Positions 23,848 to 31,395 of a stretch of 33,942 nucleotides of DNA are shown piece by piece; position 1 is the first letter of the stretch; every line of letters starts with the position of its first letter. The DNA is from Anaeromassilibacillus sp. An250 (GTDB taxonomy: Bacteria > Bacillota > Clostridia > Oscillospirales > Acutalibacteraceae): positions 1-33,942 of the forward strand of contig NZ_NFJK01000024.1 in assembly GCF_002159845.1 (NCBI RefSeq). The letters are read 5' to 3'. The notes beneath the pieces were generated by a model that was given only the letters and a program-made list of their open reading frames with translations, was not told the DNA's origin and ran no database searches. The position numbers were made by a program, and so were the translations under genes.

Positions 23848-24329
23848 ATAATATTAAGGCGGCCCGCCCGGACGCTACCAGGGAAGAAGTCCTGAAAGCG
23901 GCTGATGAAGCACAATGCAAAGATATTATTGACCGCCTCCCGGATGGGCTTGATACGCTCGTTGGAACAGGAGGCACATATCTCTCAGGAGGTGAAAATC
24001 AAAGGATTGCTCTTGCAAGGGCAATCTTAAAAGACGCCCCTATTATTGTACTGGATGAAGCCACAGCATTTGCAGATGCCGAAAATGAACATCAGATACA
24101 GCTCGCTTTTGAGCGGCTGACCCAAAACAAAACGGTTCTGATGATTGCCCACCGGCTCTCTACGATACAAGACGCAGACCTTATCCTGGTGTTCAAGGAG
24201 GGGCAGATTGCAGAAAGAGGTACGCATGAAGAATTGGTAGCCTTAAATGGTATTTATTCTTCTATGTGGAAGGATTACCAAACCTCGATTACCTGGAAGG
24301 TCGGAAAGGAGGATGAGCAGCATGATTAA
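23826..24329 (+). pseudogene. 3' fragment of an ABC exporter-type half transporter
   Basis: In frame from CTG 23826 the sequence reads LFKDTLLNNIKAARPD and continues as the C-terminal part of an ABC exporter ATPase: signature LSGGENQRIALARAIL, Walker B IIVLDEATAFAD and H-loop AHRLSTI. The transmembrane domain, Walker A and Q-loop are missing, removed by the deletion that fused this piece to the ECF ATPase gene. It has no proper start (TTG 23841 at best). It would have been the partner of the intact half transporter that follows, as in YbtP/YbtQ or IrtA/IrtB pairs. Almost certainly non-functional alone. Confidence 0.85.
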
Positions 24330-26070
24330 GGCGTTAAAAAAGAAGTATGCGTTAAGCGATCAGGGTGCAAAAGACCTGATAAAAGGGATCGTTTATTCGG
24401 TGCTGGCCAATATCAGCCTTATGTTTCCTGTTATTCTTCTGGCTATCGTCCTCAATCAGCTTCTTGCGCCTGTTTTGGGAGCGAGTGCACCAGAGATCAG
24501 TGCCGCCGTTTACACTGTGATTGGAATTGTGATTTTAGCTGTTGTTTTTATTTTTCATTATTGCCAGTACACCGCAGCATATCTCGGAACGTATGACGAA
24601 AGTGCAAGGAGGCGTATCGGTCTTGCGGAAAAATTGCGCACCCTTCCGCTGACCTTCTTCCACCAGCGTGATCTTGCTGACCTGACAAGCACTATTATGG
24701 GAGACTGTGCAAACTTTGAGCACGCATTTTCCCATACGGTTCCGCAATTCTTTGGAGCAGTTATCTCTACGGGGATTGTTTGTATCGGTCTGCTGATTTT
24801 CAACTGGCAAATGGGCCTGGCTCTTCTCTGGGTAGCCCCGATTTCATTTGCAATCGTTATTCTGTCACGGAAATGGCAGGAAAAACTCGGCAAAAAGCAC
24901 ATGAACGCAAGACTGGAGCTTGCAGAAGGCATTCAGGAATGTTTGGAAACCGTACAGGATATAAAGGCTTGCAATCAGGAAGAAGATTATCTTCGCAAAT
25001 TAGACGCAAAGATGGATGCCGCGGAAAAAGCACAGATTTCATCCGAAATGACAACGGCAAGTCTGCTGACAACCGGCCAGATGTTTTTACGGCTCGGTTT
25101 GGCAACGGTGATTGTAGTAGGTAATAGTCTTGTGGTAAGTGGAGATACCTCTCTGTTTACCTATATTCTGTTTTTGATTGCTGCCTCCCGCCTGTACGAT
25201 CCGCTTTCCGGGGCGATGTCAAATATGGCAGAGCTGTTTTCTGTGCAGCTTCAGGTAAACCGCTTGAAAGAAATAGAAGAATACCCGGAAGAAACCGGCG
25301 AGAAGAATATCCATACAAACGGGTACGATATTACATTCGATCATGTCCAGTTTTCTTACGAAAAGGGCAAACCGGTACTGAGGGATGTTTCGTTTACTGC
25401 AAAGCAGGGACAGGTCACAGCATTGGTTGGCCCGTCCGGCGGCGGCAAAAGTACAGTCGCAAAACTGGCAGCCAAATTTTATCCTCTGGACGGAGGAAGA
25501 ATACTGTTGGGCGGAACCGATATTGCTCCGCTAAATTCAACCATGTTGATGAAAAACTTCTCTATCGTTTTTCAAGATGTTGTGCTGTTTAATAACACCA
25601 TCATGGAAAATATTCGTGTCGGTAAAAAGGACGCAACGGACGAGGAAGTGATTGCCGCAGCTAAAGCAGCGCAGTGTGATGAATTTATTTCAAAATTGCC
25701 GGACGGCTATCAGACAGTGATTGGAGAAAACGGTTCTACGTTATCAGGCGGTGAATGCCAGCGACTTTCTATCGCACGCGCTCTTTTGAAAGACGCTCCT
25801 GTTATTCTTTTGGATGAAGCTACTGCCTCTCTTGACGTAGACAATGAAACAGAAATTCAAAATGCAATATCCAGGCTGGTAAAAGGCAAGACGGTTCTTA
25901 TTATCGCTCATAGAATGAGGACGGTGGAGGCTGCCGATAGTATCGTTGTATTGTCAGATGGTATTGTAGCCGAAAACGGAACTCACGAAGAACTTATGAA
26001 AGAAAATGGCCTCTATCGTAGGCTGGTCGATTTGCAGACAGCTTCTGCAAATTGGAAGTTAAGCGTTTAA
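24322..26070 (+). CDS. ABC exporter-type half transporter (YbtQ/IrtB-like)
   Basis: A 582-residue fused membrane/ATPase protein. The N-terminal ~310 residues hold six membrane helices (for example ANISLMFPVILLAIVLNQLL). The ATPase has Walker A GPSGGGKST at 370-378, signature LSGGECQRL at 474-482, Walker B VILLDEATASLD at 494-505 and H-loop AHRMRTV. Exporter-fold pairs of this type import siderophores in YbtPQ and IrtAB; others export lipids or drugs, so direction is not proven. Start at ATG 24322 has AGGAGG nine bases upstream; ATG 24313 is too close. It overlaps the remnant by eight bases. The probable heterodimer partner is destroyed upstream. Confidence 0.88.
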   Translation: MIKALKKKYALSDQGAKDLIKGIVYSVLANISLMFPVILLAIVLNQLLAPVLGASAPEISAAVYTVIGIVILAVVFIFHYCQYTAAYLGTYDESARRRIGLAEKLRTLPLTFFHQRDLADLTSTIMGDCANFEHAFSHTVPQFFGAVISTGIVCIGLLIFNWQMGLALLWVAPISFAIVILSRKWQEKLGKKHMNARLELAEGIQECLETVQDIKACNQEEDYLRKLDAKMDAAEKAQISSEMTTASLLTTGQMFLRLGLATVIVVGNSLVVSGDTSLFTYILFLIAASRLYDPLSGAMSNMAELFSVQLQVNRLKEIEEYPEETGEKNIHTNGYDITFDHVQFSYEKGKPVLRDVSFTAKQGQVTALVGPSGGGKSTVAKLAAKFYPLDGGRILLGGTDIAPLNSTMLMKNFSIVFQDVVLFNNTIMENIRVGKKDATDEEVIAAAKAAQCDEFISKLPDGYQTVIGENGSTLSGGECQRLSIARALLKDAPVILLDEATASLDVDNETEIQNAISRLVKGKTVLIIAHRMRTVEAADSIVVLSDGIVAENGTHEELMKENGLYRRLVDLQTASANWKLSV

Positions 26071-26089
26071 TTCATAAAAGGAGGTACTG

Positions 26090-26461
26090 ATGAAACTTCA
26101 TGCGTCCGGGGAGGACTATCTGGAGGCCATACTTGTTCTTCATAAAAAGATGGGCATGGTGCGCTCCGTGGATGTTGCCCGGCACCTGGAGGTCACAAAG
26201 CCCAGCGTGTGCCATGCGGTGGCGACCCTGCGGGACGGGGGGTTCCTGACAATGGACAGCGACTATTTCCTGCATCTGACCGATGTGGGCCAGGAAGTGG
26301 CGGAGCGGATCTACGAAAAGCACCGCTTCTTTACTGACCGACTGATTGAAGCCGGCGTAGACCCGGAAACAGCGGAAAGGGATGCCTGCCGGATGGAGCA
26401 TGTTATCAGCCAGGAGTCCTTCGAGCGTCTGAAAAATGCTTATAAAACAAAAGAAGAATAA
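26090..26461 (+). CDS. DtxR/IdeR-family metal-dependent repressor
   Basis: A 123-residue two-domain regulator without a C-terminal SH3-like domain, similar in size to MntR. A winged helix-turn-helix covers about residues 8-65 (VRSVDVARHLEVTKPSVCHA) and a metal-binding dimerisation domain 66-120. Likely metal ligands are Asp9, Glu12, His78, Cys100, Glu103 and His104 (DACRMEHVIS). The Cys matches the position of Cys102 in DtxR, an iron-type feature, while Asp9/Glu12 resemble MntR. With metal bound it would repress transcription. ATG follows AAGGAGGT. The codons look GC-richer than those of the transporter genes before it. It is the natural candidate for binding the three GTTAG-N6-CTAAC operators. 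Confidence 0.85.
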   Translation: MKLHASGEDYLEAILVLHKKMGMVRSVDVARHLEVTKPSVCHAVATLRDGGFLTMDSDYFLHLTDVGQEVAERIYEKHRFFTDRLIEAGVDPETAERDACRMEHVISQESFERLKNAYKTKEE

Positions 26462-26488
26462 ACTGCCCGCATAGCAAACGGGTGAAAC

Positions 26489-26536
26489 AGTAACGCGGCC
26501 GGGCACATCGAACCCGACCGCGTTACTCGTCTTTTT
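26489..26536. terminator. Bidirectional terminator between regulator genes
   Basis: AGTAACGCGG (26489-26498) pairs with CCGCGTTACT (26518-26527), with inner GC pairing, followed by TTTTT at 26532-26536. It lies between the plus-strand DtxR gene and the minus-strand XRE gene and overlaps the stop codon of the latter. Confidence 0.8.
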
Positions 26537-26852
26537 GGAAGGCTTCCGCCTGTTTGCAGAGTGCGATAAACTTTTCAATCTCTGCTTCGCTTTTCCCGGC
26601 AAAGAAGTCCACGACTGTTTTCGAGACTGTCTGATTTACCATTTCCGGGAAGATGGCGGCGTCCACGCTGATATTCAATTCTTTGGCGACAAGGACCACC
26701 GTTTCAAATTTCGGATTACTTTGGCAGGTCTCCAAATCTATGATCGTGCGGGGGGTCATACCGAGGCGTTCAGCTAACTGTTTTTGCGTCAGATGCTGCC
26801 GCTTCCGTTCTGACCGCACCTTCCATGCAAATAGATCCAGCGGATTGTTCAC
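26523..26852 (-). CDS. XRE-family (Cro/CI-type) regulator
   Basis: A 109-residue protein with an N-terminal HTH_3 domain (about residues 10-65; LTQKQLAERLGMTPRTIIDL and NPKFETVVLVAKEL) and a helical C-terminal half ending AEAFQKDE. Such proteins repress ICE or phage functions by binding palindromes near their own promoter. The start is GTG 26852 with GAGGTGG nine bases upstream. A palindrome, CTACA-TTAT-TGTAG, lies 12 bases upstream over a TACAAT that could be the -10 box, so autoregulation is likely. Target genes other than itself are unknown. Confidence 0.85.
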   Translation of the reverse strand: MNNPLDLFAWKVRSERKRQHLTQKQLAERLGMTPRTIIDLETCQSNPKFETVVLVAKELNISVDAAIFPEMVNQTVSKTVVDFFAGKSEAEIEKFIALCKQAEAFQKDE

Positions 26853-26864
26853 TACACACCACCT

Positions 26865-26878
26865 CTACATTATTGTAG
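26865..26878 (-). promoter_or_regulatory. Probable XRE operator
   Basis: CTACA-TTAT-TGTAG, perfect five-base arms, with a partial outer repeat (ACACC/GGTGT). On the minus strand it contains TACAAT, a plausible -10 box of the XRE gene. Confidence 0.6.
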
Positions 26879-26922
26879 GGTGTACTTCCGCTCATATAAA
26901 TAACCATAAAACTCATGCAGAG

Positions 26923-26936
26923 TGAGTTATAACTCA
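26923..26936. repeat. 14-bp perfect palindrome TGAGTTATAACTCA
   Basis: A perfect palindrome next to another partial copy (ACTCATG at 26911). Nine bases of it (GTGAGTTAT) recur at 27080-27088 in the terminator loop and stem. It may be a regulator site for the rightward leader that follows. Confidence 0.6.
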
Positions 26937-26961
26937 TGTTTCGTAGTAAAGGGAGATATGG

Positions 26962-26994
26962 ATGAGAGCGCCAACACAAAGGAGGTCAAAATAA
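26962..26994 (+). CDS. Possible 10-residue leader peptide
   Basis: ATG 26962 with GGGAG six bases upstream opens MRAPTQRRSK and a stop. The end of the frame overlaps a strong Shine-Dalgarno sequence (AAAGGAGGT). About 65 bases later a terminator hairpin follows, so this could be the leader of an attenuator. No gene product is known to me; support is architecture only. A longer frame from ATG 26958 (31 residues) has poorer Shine-Dalgarno spacing. Confidence 0.3.
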   Translation: MRAPTQRRSK

Positions 26995-27060
26995 GGCGGG
27001 GTTTACCGCTTATGCGGCGGACGCCCATGCCACTACGAAAAATATTCCAATAACGCAGCA

Positions 27061-27100
27061 GCGAGCCATGCTCATGGAAGTGAGTTATGGCTCGCTTTTT
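27061..27100 (+). terminator. Terminator / attenuator hairpin
   Basis: GCGAGCCAT (27061-27069) pairs with ATGGCTCGC (27087-27095), with an inner CTCA/TGAG stem, followed by TTTTT at 27096-27100. It lies after the possible leader peptide and before any larger gene. A 59-residue frame (27068-27247) runs through it. Confidence 0.8.
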
Positions 27101-27177
27101 ATATACTACGGCTCACATCTCACAAAGCCCGTCCCTTTGACCACCTGCGCATGGGTGCGGGCTGCCGCTCTCCGCCC

Positions 27178-27211
27178 CGTTTCGTTCCGGCCTGTCAACC
27201 TGAACGAAACG
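27178..27211. repeat. Perfect 10-bp inverted repeat in the leader
   Basis: CGTTTCGTTC (27178-27187) pairs with GAACGAAACG (27202-27211). It is followed by AAAGGA and ATG 27225, which opens only a 12-codon frame, so the gene that this leader once served appears to be gone. Confidence 0.7.
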
Positions 27212-27326
27212 AAAGGAACCGATTATGAGCGGCAAAAAATTTTTTAATATAAAAACCAACTAAAAATCTGATTGTCCGCTAAAACACTGTATCTATCAGC
27301 ATTTTCAAGGGTTTAAATACTTCAAA

Positions 27327-27348
27327 TTACTACGATTTTACTACCATT
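27327..27348. repeat. Tandem 11-bp direct repeat TTACTAC(G/C)ATT
   Basis: TTACTACGATT (27327-27337) and TTACTACCATT (27338-27348) lie head to tail with one difference. The region 27248-27446 has no gene and is AT-rich; this repeat could be a recombinase or regulator site, for example an element end. Confidence 0.65.
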
Positions 27349-27446
27349 GAATGAGCCTTGATACGTTAGAAATCCCAGATTTGCAAAGATATGGTACAGC
27401 ACATCAGTATTGATAAACTAAAAATTGAATATCGCAAGTAGATTAT

Positions 27447-27506
27447 GGAACGCCGATATTGACGTTCCTTTTCTATTTCCAGCCGTTCAGAAATGGACGG
27501 CTTTTT
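27447..27506 (+). terminator. Two short terminator-like hairpins upstream of the surface-protein gene
   Basis: GGAACG/CGTTCC (27447-27452, 27463-27468) is followed by TTTT. AGCCGT/ACGGCT (27481-27486, 27497-27502) is followed by TTTTT. Both would stop rightward transcription before the VaFE gene and are modest in stem length. Confidence 0.6.
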
Positions 27507-27539
27507 CTATATCCAAACGAAAGGAGAATTTTAAAAGCT

Positions 27540-29699
27540 ATGAAAAAGATATTGAAGCGATTAGCCACAGGCTTCCTTGCCTTTGCGACTATCGTTACCG
27601 CTTTGCCGACAACGGCAGTCCACGCTTCTGAAACGCAATACTGGACAGAAAGTGCAGAACGAGCAGGATATATCGAAAAGGTTATGAATGACGGTTCTAT
27701 CGGTTCGACCTTTAATGAGGGAATTATGAAAGTTGAGGGCGAAACTGCCTACTGCGTGGACATCAACACCAACTTCAAGAACGGCTACAAGACCAGAGCC
27801 GACGCAAGCACACGCATGAGTGCTGACCAGATTCCGACGTTGCCCTCTCTCTGGAATACGTCAAGCAGTACGCACAGAGCCACAGCGAGCTGAATTATAA
27901 ACAGGTCTATCTTCTTGAACAGTGCGTCGTATGGCAGAGATTGAGTGTTCATCTGGGCTGGCAATGCGATAACGTCAGAGCTTCCTATGATGAAATCTCA
28001 AAAGCCGTACAGGACGAGGTTTACGCTGGGGCGAAAGCCTTTGCCAACGAGAATAAGGGACGCTATGAATGTGGCGGTTACATCTACTCCTCTGGCGAGG
28101 GGCAGGACATTGGACAGTTCTGGGCGAAACTTGCCGTTGGAAATGCCACATTGAAAAAGACTTCCAGTAATGCCAGCATTACCGACGGAAACGGACTTTA
28201 CTCTATCGCTGGTGCGACTTATGGTGTCTATTCTGATAAGGACTGTACGAAACAGCTTGCCACCCTTACGACTGATAACAGCGGAAATACTGATACCGTG
28301 GAAGTAAAGGCTGGCACAGTCTACATCAAAGAGCTTTCCGCTCCTGCTGGCTATAAGGTGGACAGCACAGTCTATTCCTTAAATGTGGAAGCTGGCAAAA
28401 CAGCAACACTCAATGTATCAGACACACCAAAGGTTACAGACACATTGATTGAATTATTCAAGATTGACATGGAAACACAGAAAGACGCTCTACAGGGCGA
28501 CGCTTCTTTAGAGGGTGCAGAGTTCACATGGAAATTTTATGCGGGACACTATACCGCTGATAATCTCCCTAGTGAGCCTACAAAGACATGGGTAACAAAG
28601 ACAATCGCTGAAAAGGACAGCGACGGCACTATGGAAAATACCGTATCGAGGAAAGCAAAGCACCAGAGGGCTATTTGACGGACGGTGCAGAACCGATTGA
28701 ATTTGAAATCACAGAGGACGGAAAAATCGTTGACCTTACAGGGACAGACACATCAATCTACAATCAAGTGAAGCGTGGCGACCTAGAGGGTGTCAAGATT
28801 GGAGCTGGCACACACCAGCGTCTTGCGGGAGTTCCGTTTAGGATCACAAGCAAGACCACAGGTGAGAGCCACATTATCGTGACAGATGATAACGGGCAGT
28901 TCTCCACTTCTTCTGACTGGGCTTCCCATAAGAACAACACCAATGCAGGAAAGACCAGCGAGGACGGTATCTGGTTTGGAACGAGCGAGCCAGACGACAG
29001 CAAGGGTGCTTTGATTTACGATACCTATATCATTGAGGAATTACGCTGTGAGGGCAACAAAGGCTTTGAGCTTATCCCGCCGTTTGAAATCGTGGTGTCC
29101 AGAAACAACGTGACCGTTGACTTAGGGACACTTACTGATGAATACGAGAAAGAAATCTTTATCCATACCACAGCCACAGGCAAAGACGGCGAGAAGTCTA
29201 TCGTGGCTGGCAAAGAGGTAACAATCATTGATACGGTTACACTTGACGGGCTGGAAAAAGGCACAAAATATCAGTTAAAAGGCTGGCAGATGTTGAAAGA
29301 GGAAAACGCCGAGCTTCTTATCGACGGACAGCGTGTAGAGAACAGCTATACCTTTACCGCCGATGATGAAGAAATGAAAGTGGAAATTTCCTATACATTC
29401 AATGCGTCTGATTTAGGTGGTCAGAACCTTGTAACCTTTGAGGAACTTTACGACCTTTCCAATGAGGACGAGCCTGTCAAGGTGGCGGAACACAAGGACA
29501 TTGACGACGAGGGACAGACGGTGCTTATCACGGAGCGTATCATCTCTATCCATACCACAGCGACCAGCGAGGACGGAAAGAAAGAGATTGAAGCAGGAAA
29601 AGACGTGACAATCATTGATACCGTTACCCTTGATGGATTGGAAATCGGCACAAAGTATCAGCTCAAAGGCTGGCAGATGATTAAGGACGAAAACGCCGT
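27540..29699 (+). pseudogene. VaFE-repeat surface-anchored protein, frameshifted and 3'-truncated
   Basis: A signal peptide (MKKILKRLATGFLAFATIVT) leads a large adhesin-like protein: an N-terminal TQXA-like region (AYCVDINTNF; LEQCVVWQRLS), SpaA-type isopeptide domains (AGTVYIKELSAPAGYKV) and VaFE repeats (DTVTLDGLEKGTKYQLKGWQ ... LVTFEELYDLS), the last cut short. Reading continues only across two frameshifts. One missing base near 27833 turns the expected QIADVALSLEY into QIPTLPSLW; one missing A near 28636 breaks the expected MEKYRIEESKAP. The frames run 27540-27893, about 27836-28678, and 28639-29699. Similar proteins in ICEs are far longer and end in a sortase signal, absent here. ATG 27540 has AAGGAGA 13 bases upstream. 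Confidence 0.85.
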
Positions 29700-29798
29700 G
29701 CTTACATCAAGGCAGACGACATTGTATTGAAGAATAAAGGCGGTCAGCCCGCAGGAAATCCGCAGAACCACGCTCCGCAGGGACAGCAGAAAAAATAA
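29700..29798 (+). pseudogene. 3' fragment of an unidentified gene
   Basis: From 29700 the frame AYIKADDIVLKNKGG ... PQGQQKK-stop reads like the C-terminal tail of another protein. It is out of frame with the VaFE repeat, which ends in VLTSRQTTLY. The junction at about 29699 is a deletion boundary. The parent gene is not recognised. Confidence 0.6.
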
Positions 29799-29814
29799 TC
29801 AGCAAAGCATATTT

Positions 29815-31395
29815 TCATTGTAGGTGATACTGATAGTCAATCAGATGGAACAGTTCTTCCCAAAACCGTCTGTCTGCAAATTGATATACACCATACGCAA
29901 ACAAAACGGCTACGAATACACAGCAAATAATGTGTATTACTTTCTTTACCTTTTCGTCAGTCCTAATTTTCTTTGATATAGCAGAAAATATCGACCAGTG
30001 AAATCCGAGGTGAAAACTCATAAGCACAAACGCCCACGCTGTTGAAACAAGGTGTAAGTGTCTGCCAAGCTCAATCATCTTTCCGCTGCCTACGGCAAAG
30101 ATGTATTGCGAAGCAAGGATTCCGCCGAACATACAAAGGAGCATAGCTAATAGGAGAAGAATGTTTATGATAAGTTGTATGGCTCGCATGACATTGTATT
30201 TGCCCTTTCGGAGCGTTTGATACCATTTGAAATTTAATACATTATGGCACACGAAAAGTATCCCGACAGCGATACCAAGCCATTCGTGAATAACGCCCCG
30301 TAAAACACATTGCCCCATCAGAAGCAGAAACAGAATATACATTGCTGAGTCTATGCTTCGTTTTAGGATTATTTTTGCTTTCATATCTTCATCGCTAACC
30401 GTGTAATTCACTGATTCCGCATCGGCAAGGCCTGCCCCCATGGCTTTTTCAATCGCTTTCCGCTTGGCTTCCGTATCCGCGTAAGCGTAGATCAACGTTG
30501 TTTCAACCTGTTTGTGCCCCAGCCACTGGGAAATCATTGTCAAATCCATTCCATGCTGGTATAAGTGCATGGCCCTGGTGTGCCTCCACAGATGAGGATG
30601 AACCCGTTCCGGCACATCGGGGCAGGTTTCCCTTGCCAGTTCCGCATACTTTTGGATGCGGAGCCTTGCCGTATCATCACACATTGCGCTGCGGGAACCT
30701 TTTCGCTCTACATAAAAAAGCCATTCTGTTGAAAAGGCACTTTCTCCTTTATGAAATGCACCCATGTAGTTATCCAGATGTTGTACCGTATCCTTCATCA
30801 AGGGGACTACCCGGATCTTGCCGCCCTTTCCATGAAGCGTCACAGTTGGTGTTTTGTCAATCCGCAGATCACAGATTTTCACATCCAGGGCCTCCTGAAT
30901 CCTTGCGCCTGTGTCATAAAGAAAGATCATCAGGAATTGATCCCGCAGTCCCATTTTTGTGCGAGTATCAGGTGCCGCAAACAGAGCCTTGACCGCAGCT
31001 TCGGACATATAGTCCACCTCCCGGAAACGCTCCTTTTTCTGAATCTTAATCGCTGCCAGTTCACTGGACAAACTGATATACTCCGGCCTGCAGGCAGAAG
31101 CGTAAGTAATAAATGCTCGTATGGCGGCCAGTCTGTTATTCCGGGTAGCAGGGCCTACGCCTTTTTCTTCTGAAAGCCAGTCCAGGTATGCCACTACCAT
31201 TTCATAACGGATCATCCCAAATGTAACCGACATCATGGGAATCTTTTTCTGTCCCGCTATATATTTCAAAAGCTGGTTCCACGCAGTGCGGTATGCTTTT
31301 ACGGTATTGCTGCTGGCGTGCCGCTGGTTTGGCAGGTAGATCAGGAGAAAATTCCTCAACAGGCTGAACAGCTGCTCGTCTTTTACTTTTCCCAT
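29815..31395 (-). CDS. Third RIT tyrosine recombinase fused in frame to a DUF4405 membrane protein
   Basis: A 526-residue fusion. Residues 1-337 are a tyrosine recombinase: Arg in DTGARIQEAL, HLWRH in HPHLWRHTRAMHLY, and LGHKQVETTLIYAYAD with the nucleophile Tyr. Residues 338-526 are a DUF4405-like protein that begins at its own Met (MKAKIILKRSID, ATG at 30384) and has about four membrane helices with His residues (IHEWLG, VCHNVLN, GRHLHLV, FHLGFHW) that could bind heme. Related recombinases usually end a few residues after SDED, so the natural tail is missing. No Shine-Dalgarno sequence precedes 30384, so the membrane part is made only as a fusion. The start at 31395 overlaps the second recombinase by 13 bases. 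Confidence 0.85.
   Translation of the reverse strand: MGKVKDEQLFSLLRNFLLIYLPNQRHASSNTVKAYRTAWNQLLKYIAGQKKIPMMSVTFGMIRYEMVVAYLDWLSEEKGVGPATRNNRLAAIRAFITYASACRPEYISLSSELAAIKIQKKERFREVDYMSEAAVKALFAAPDTRTKMGLRDQFLMIFLYDTGARIQEALDVKICDLRIDKTPTVTLHGKGGKIRVVPLMKDTVQHLDNYMGAFHKGESAFSTEWLFYVERKGSRSAMCDDTARLRIQKYAELARETCPDVPERVHPHLWRHTRAMHLYQHGMDLTMISQWLGHKQVETTLIYAYADTEAKRKAIEKAMGAGLADAESVNYTVSDEDMKAKIILKRSIDSAMYILFLLLMGQCVLRGVIHEWLGIAVGILFVCHNVLNFKWYQTLRKGKYNVMRAIQLIINILLLLAMLLCMFGGILASQYIFAVGSGKMIELGRHLHLVSTAWAFVLMSFHLGFHWSIFSAISKKIRTDEKVKKVIHIICCVFVAVLFAYGVYQFADRRFWEELFHLIDYQYHLQ

Noticed and set aside
27068-27247. 59-residue frame (MLMEVSYGSLFIYYGS...) through the attenuator region
   Set aside because: No Shine-Dalgarno sequence, it starts inside a terminator stem and runs through two hairpins; kept only as a note because the leader may be regulatory.
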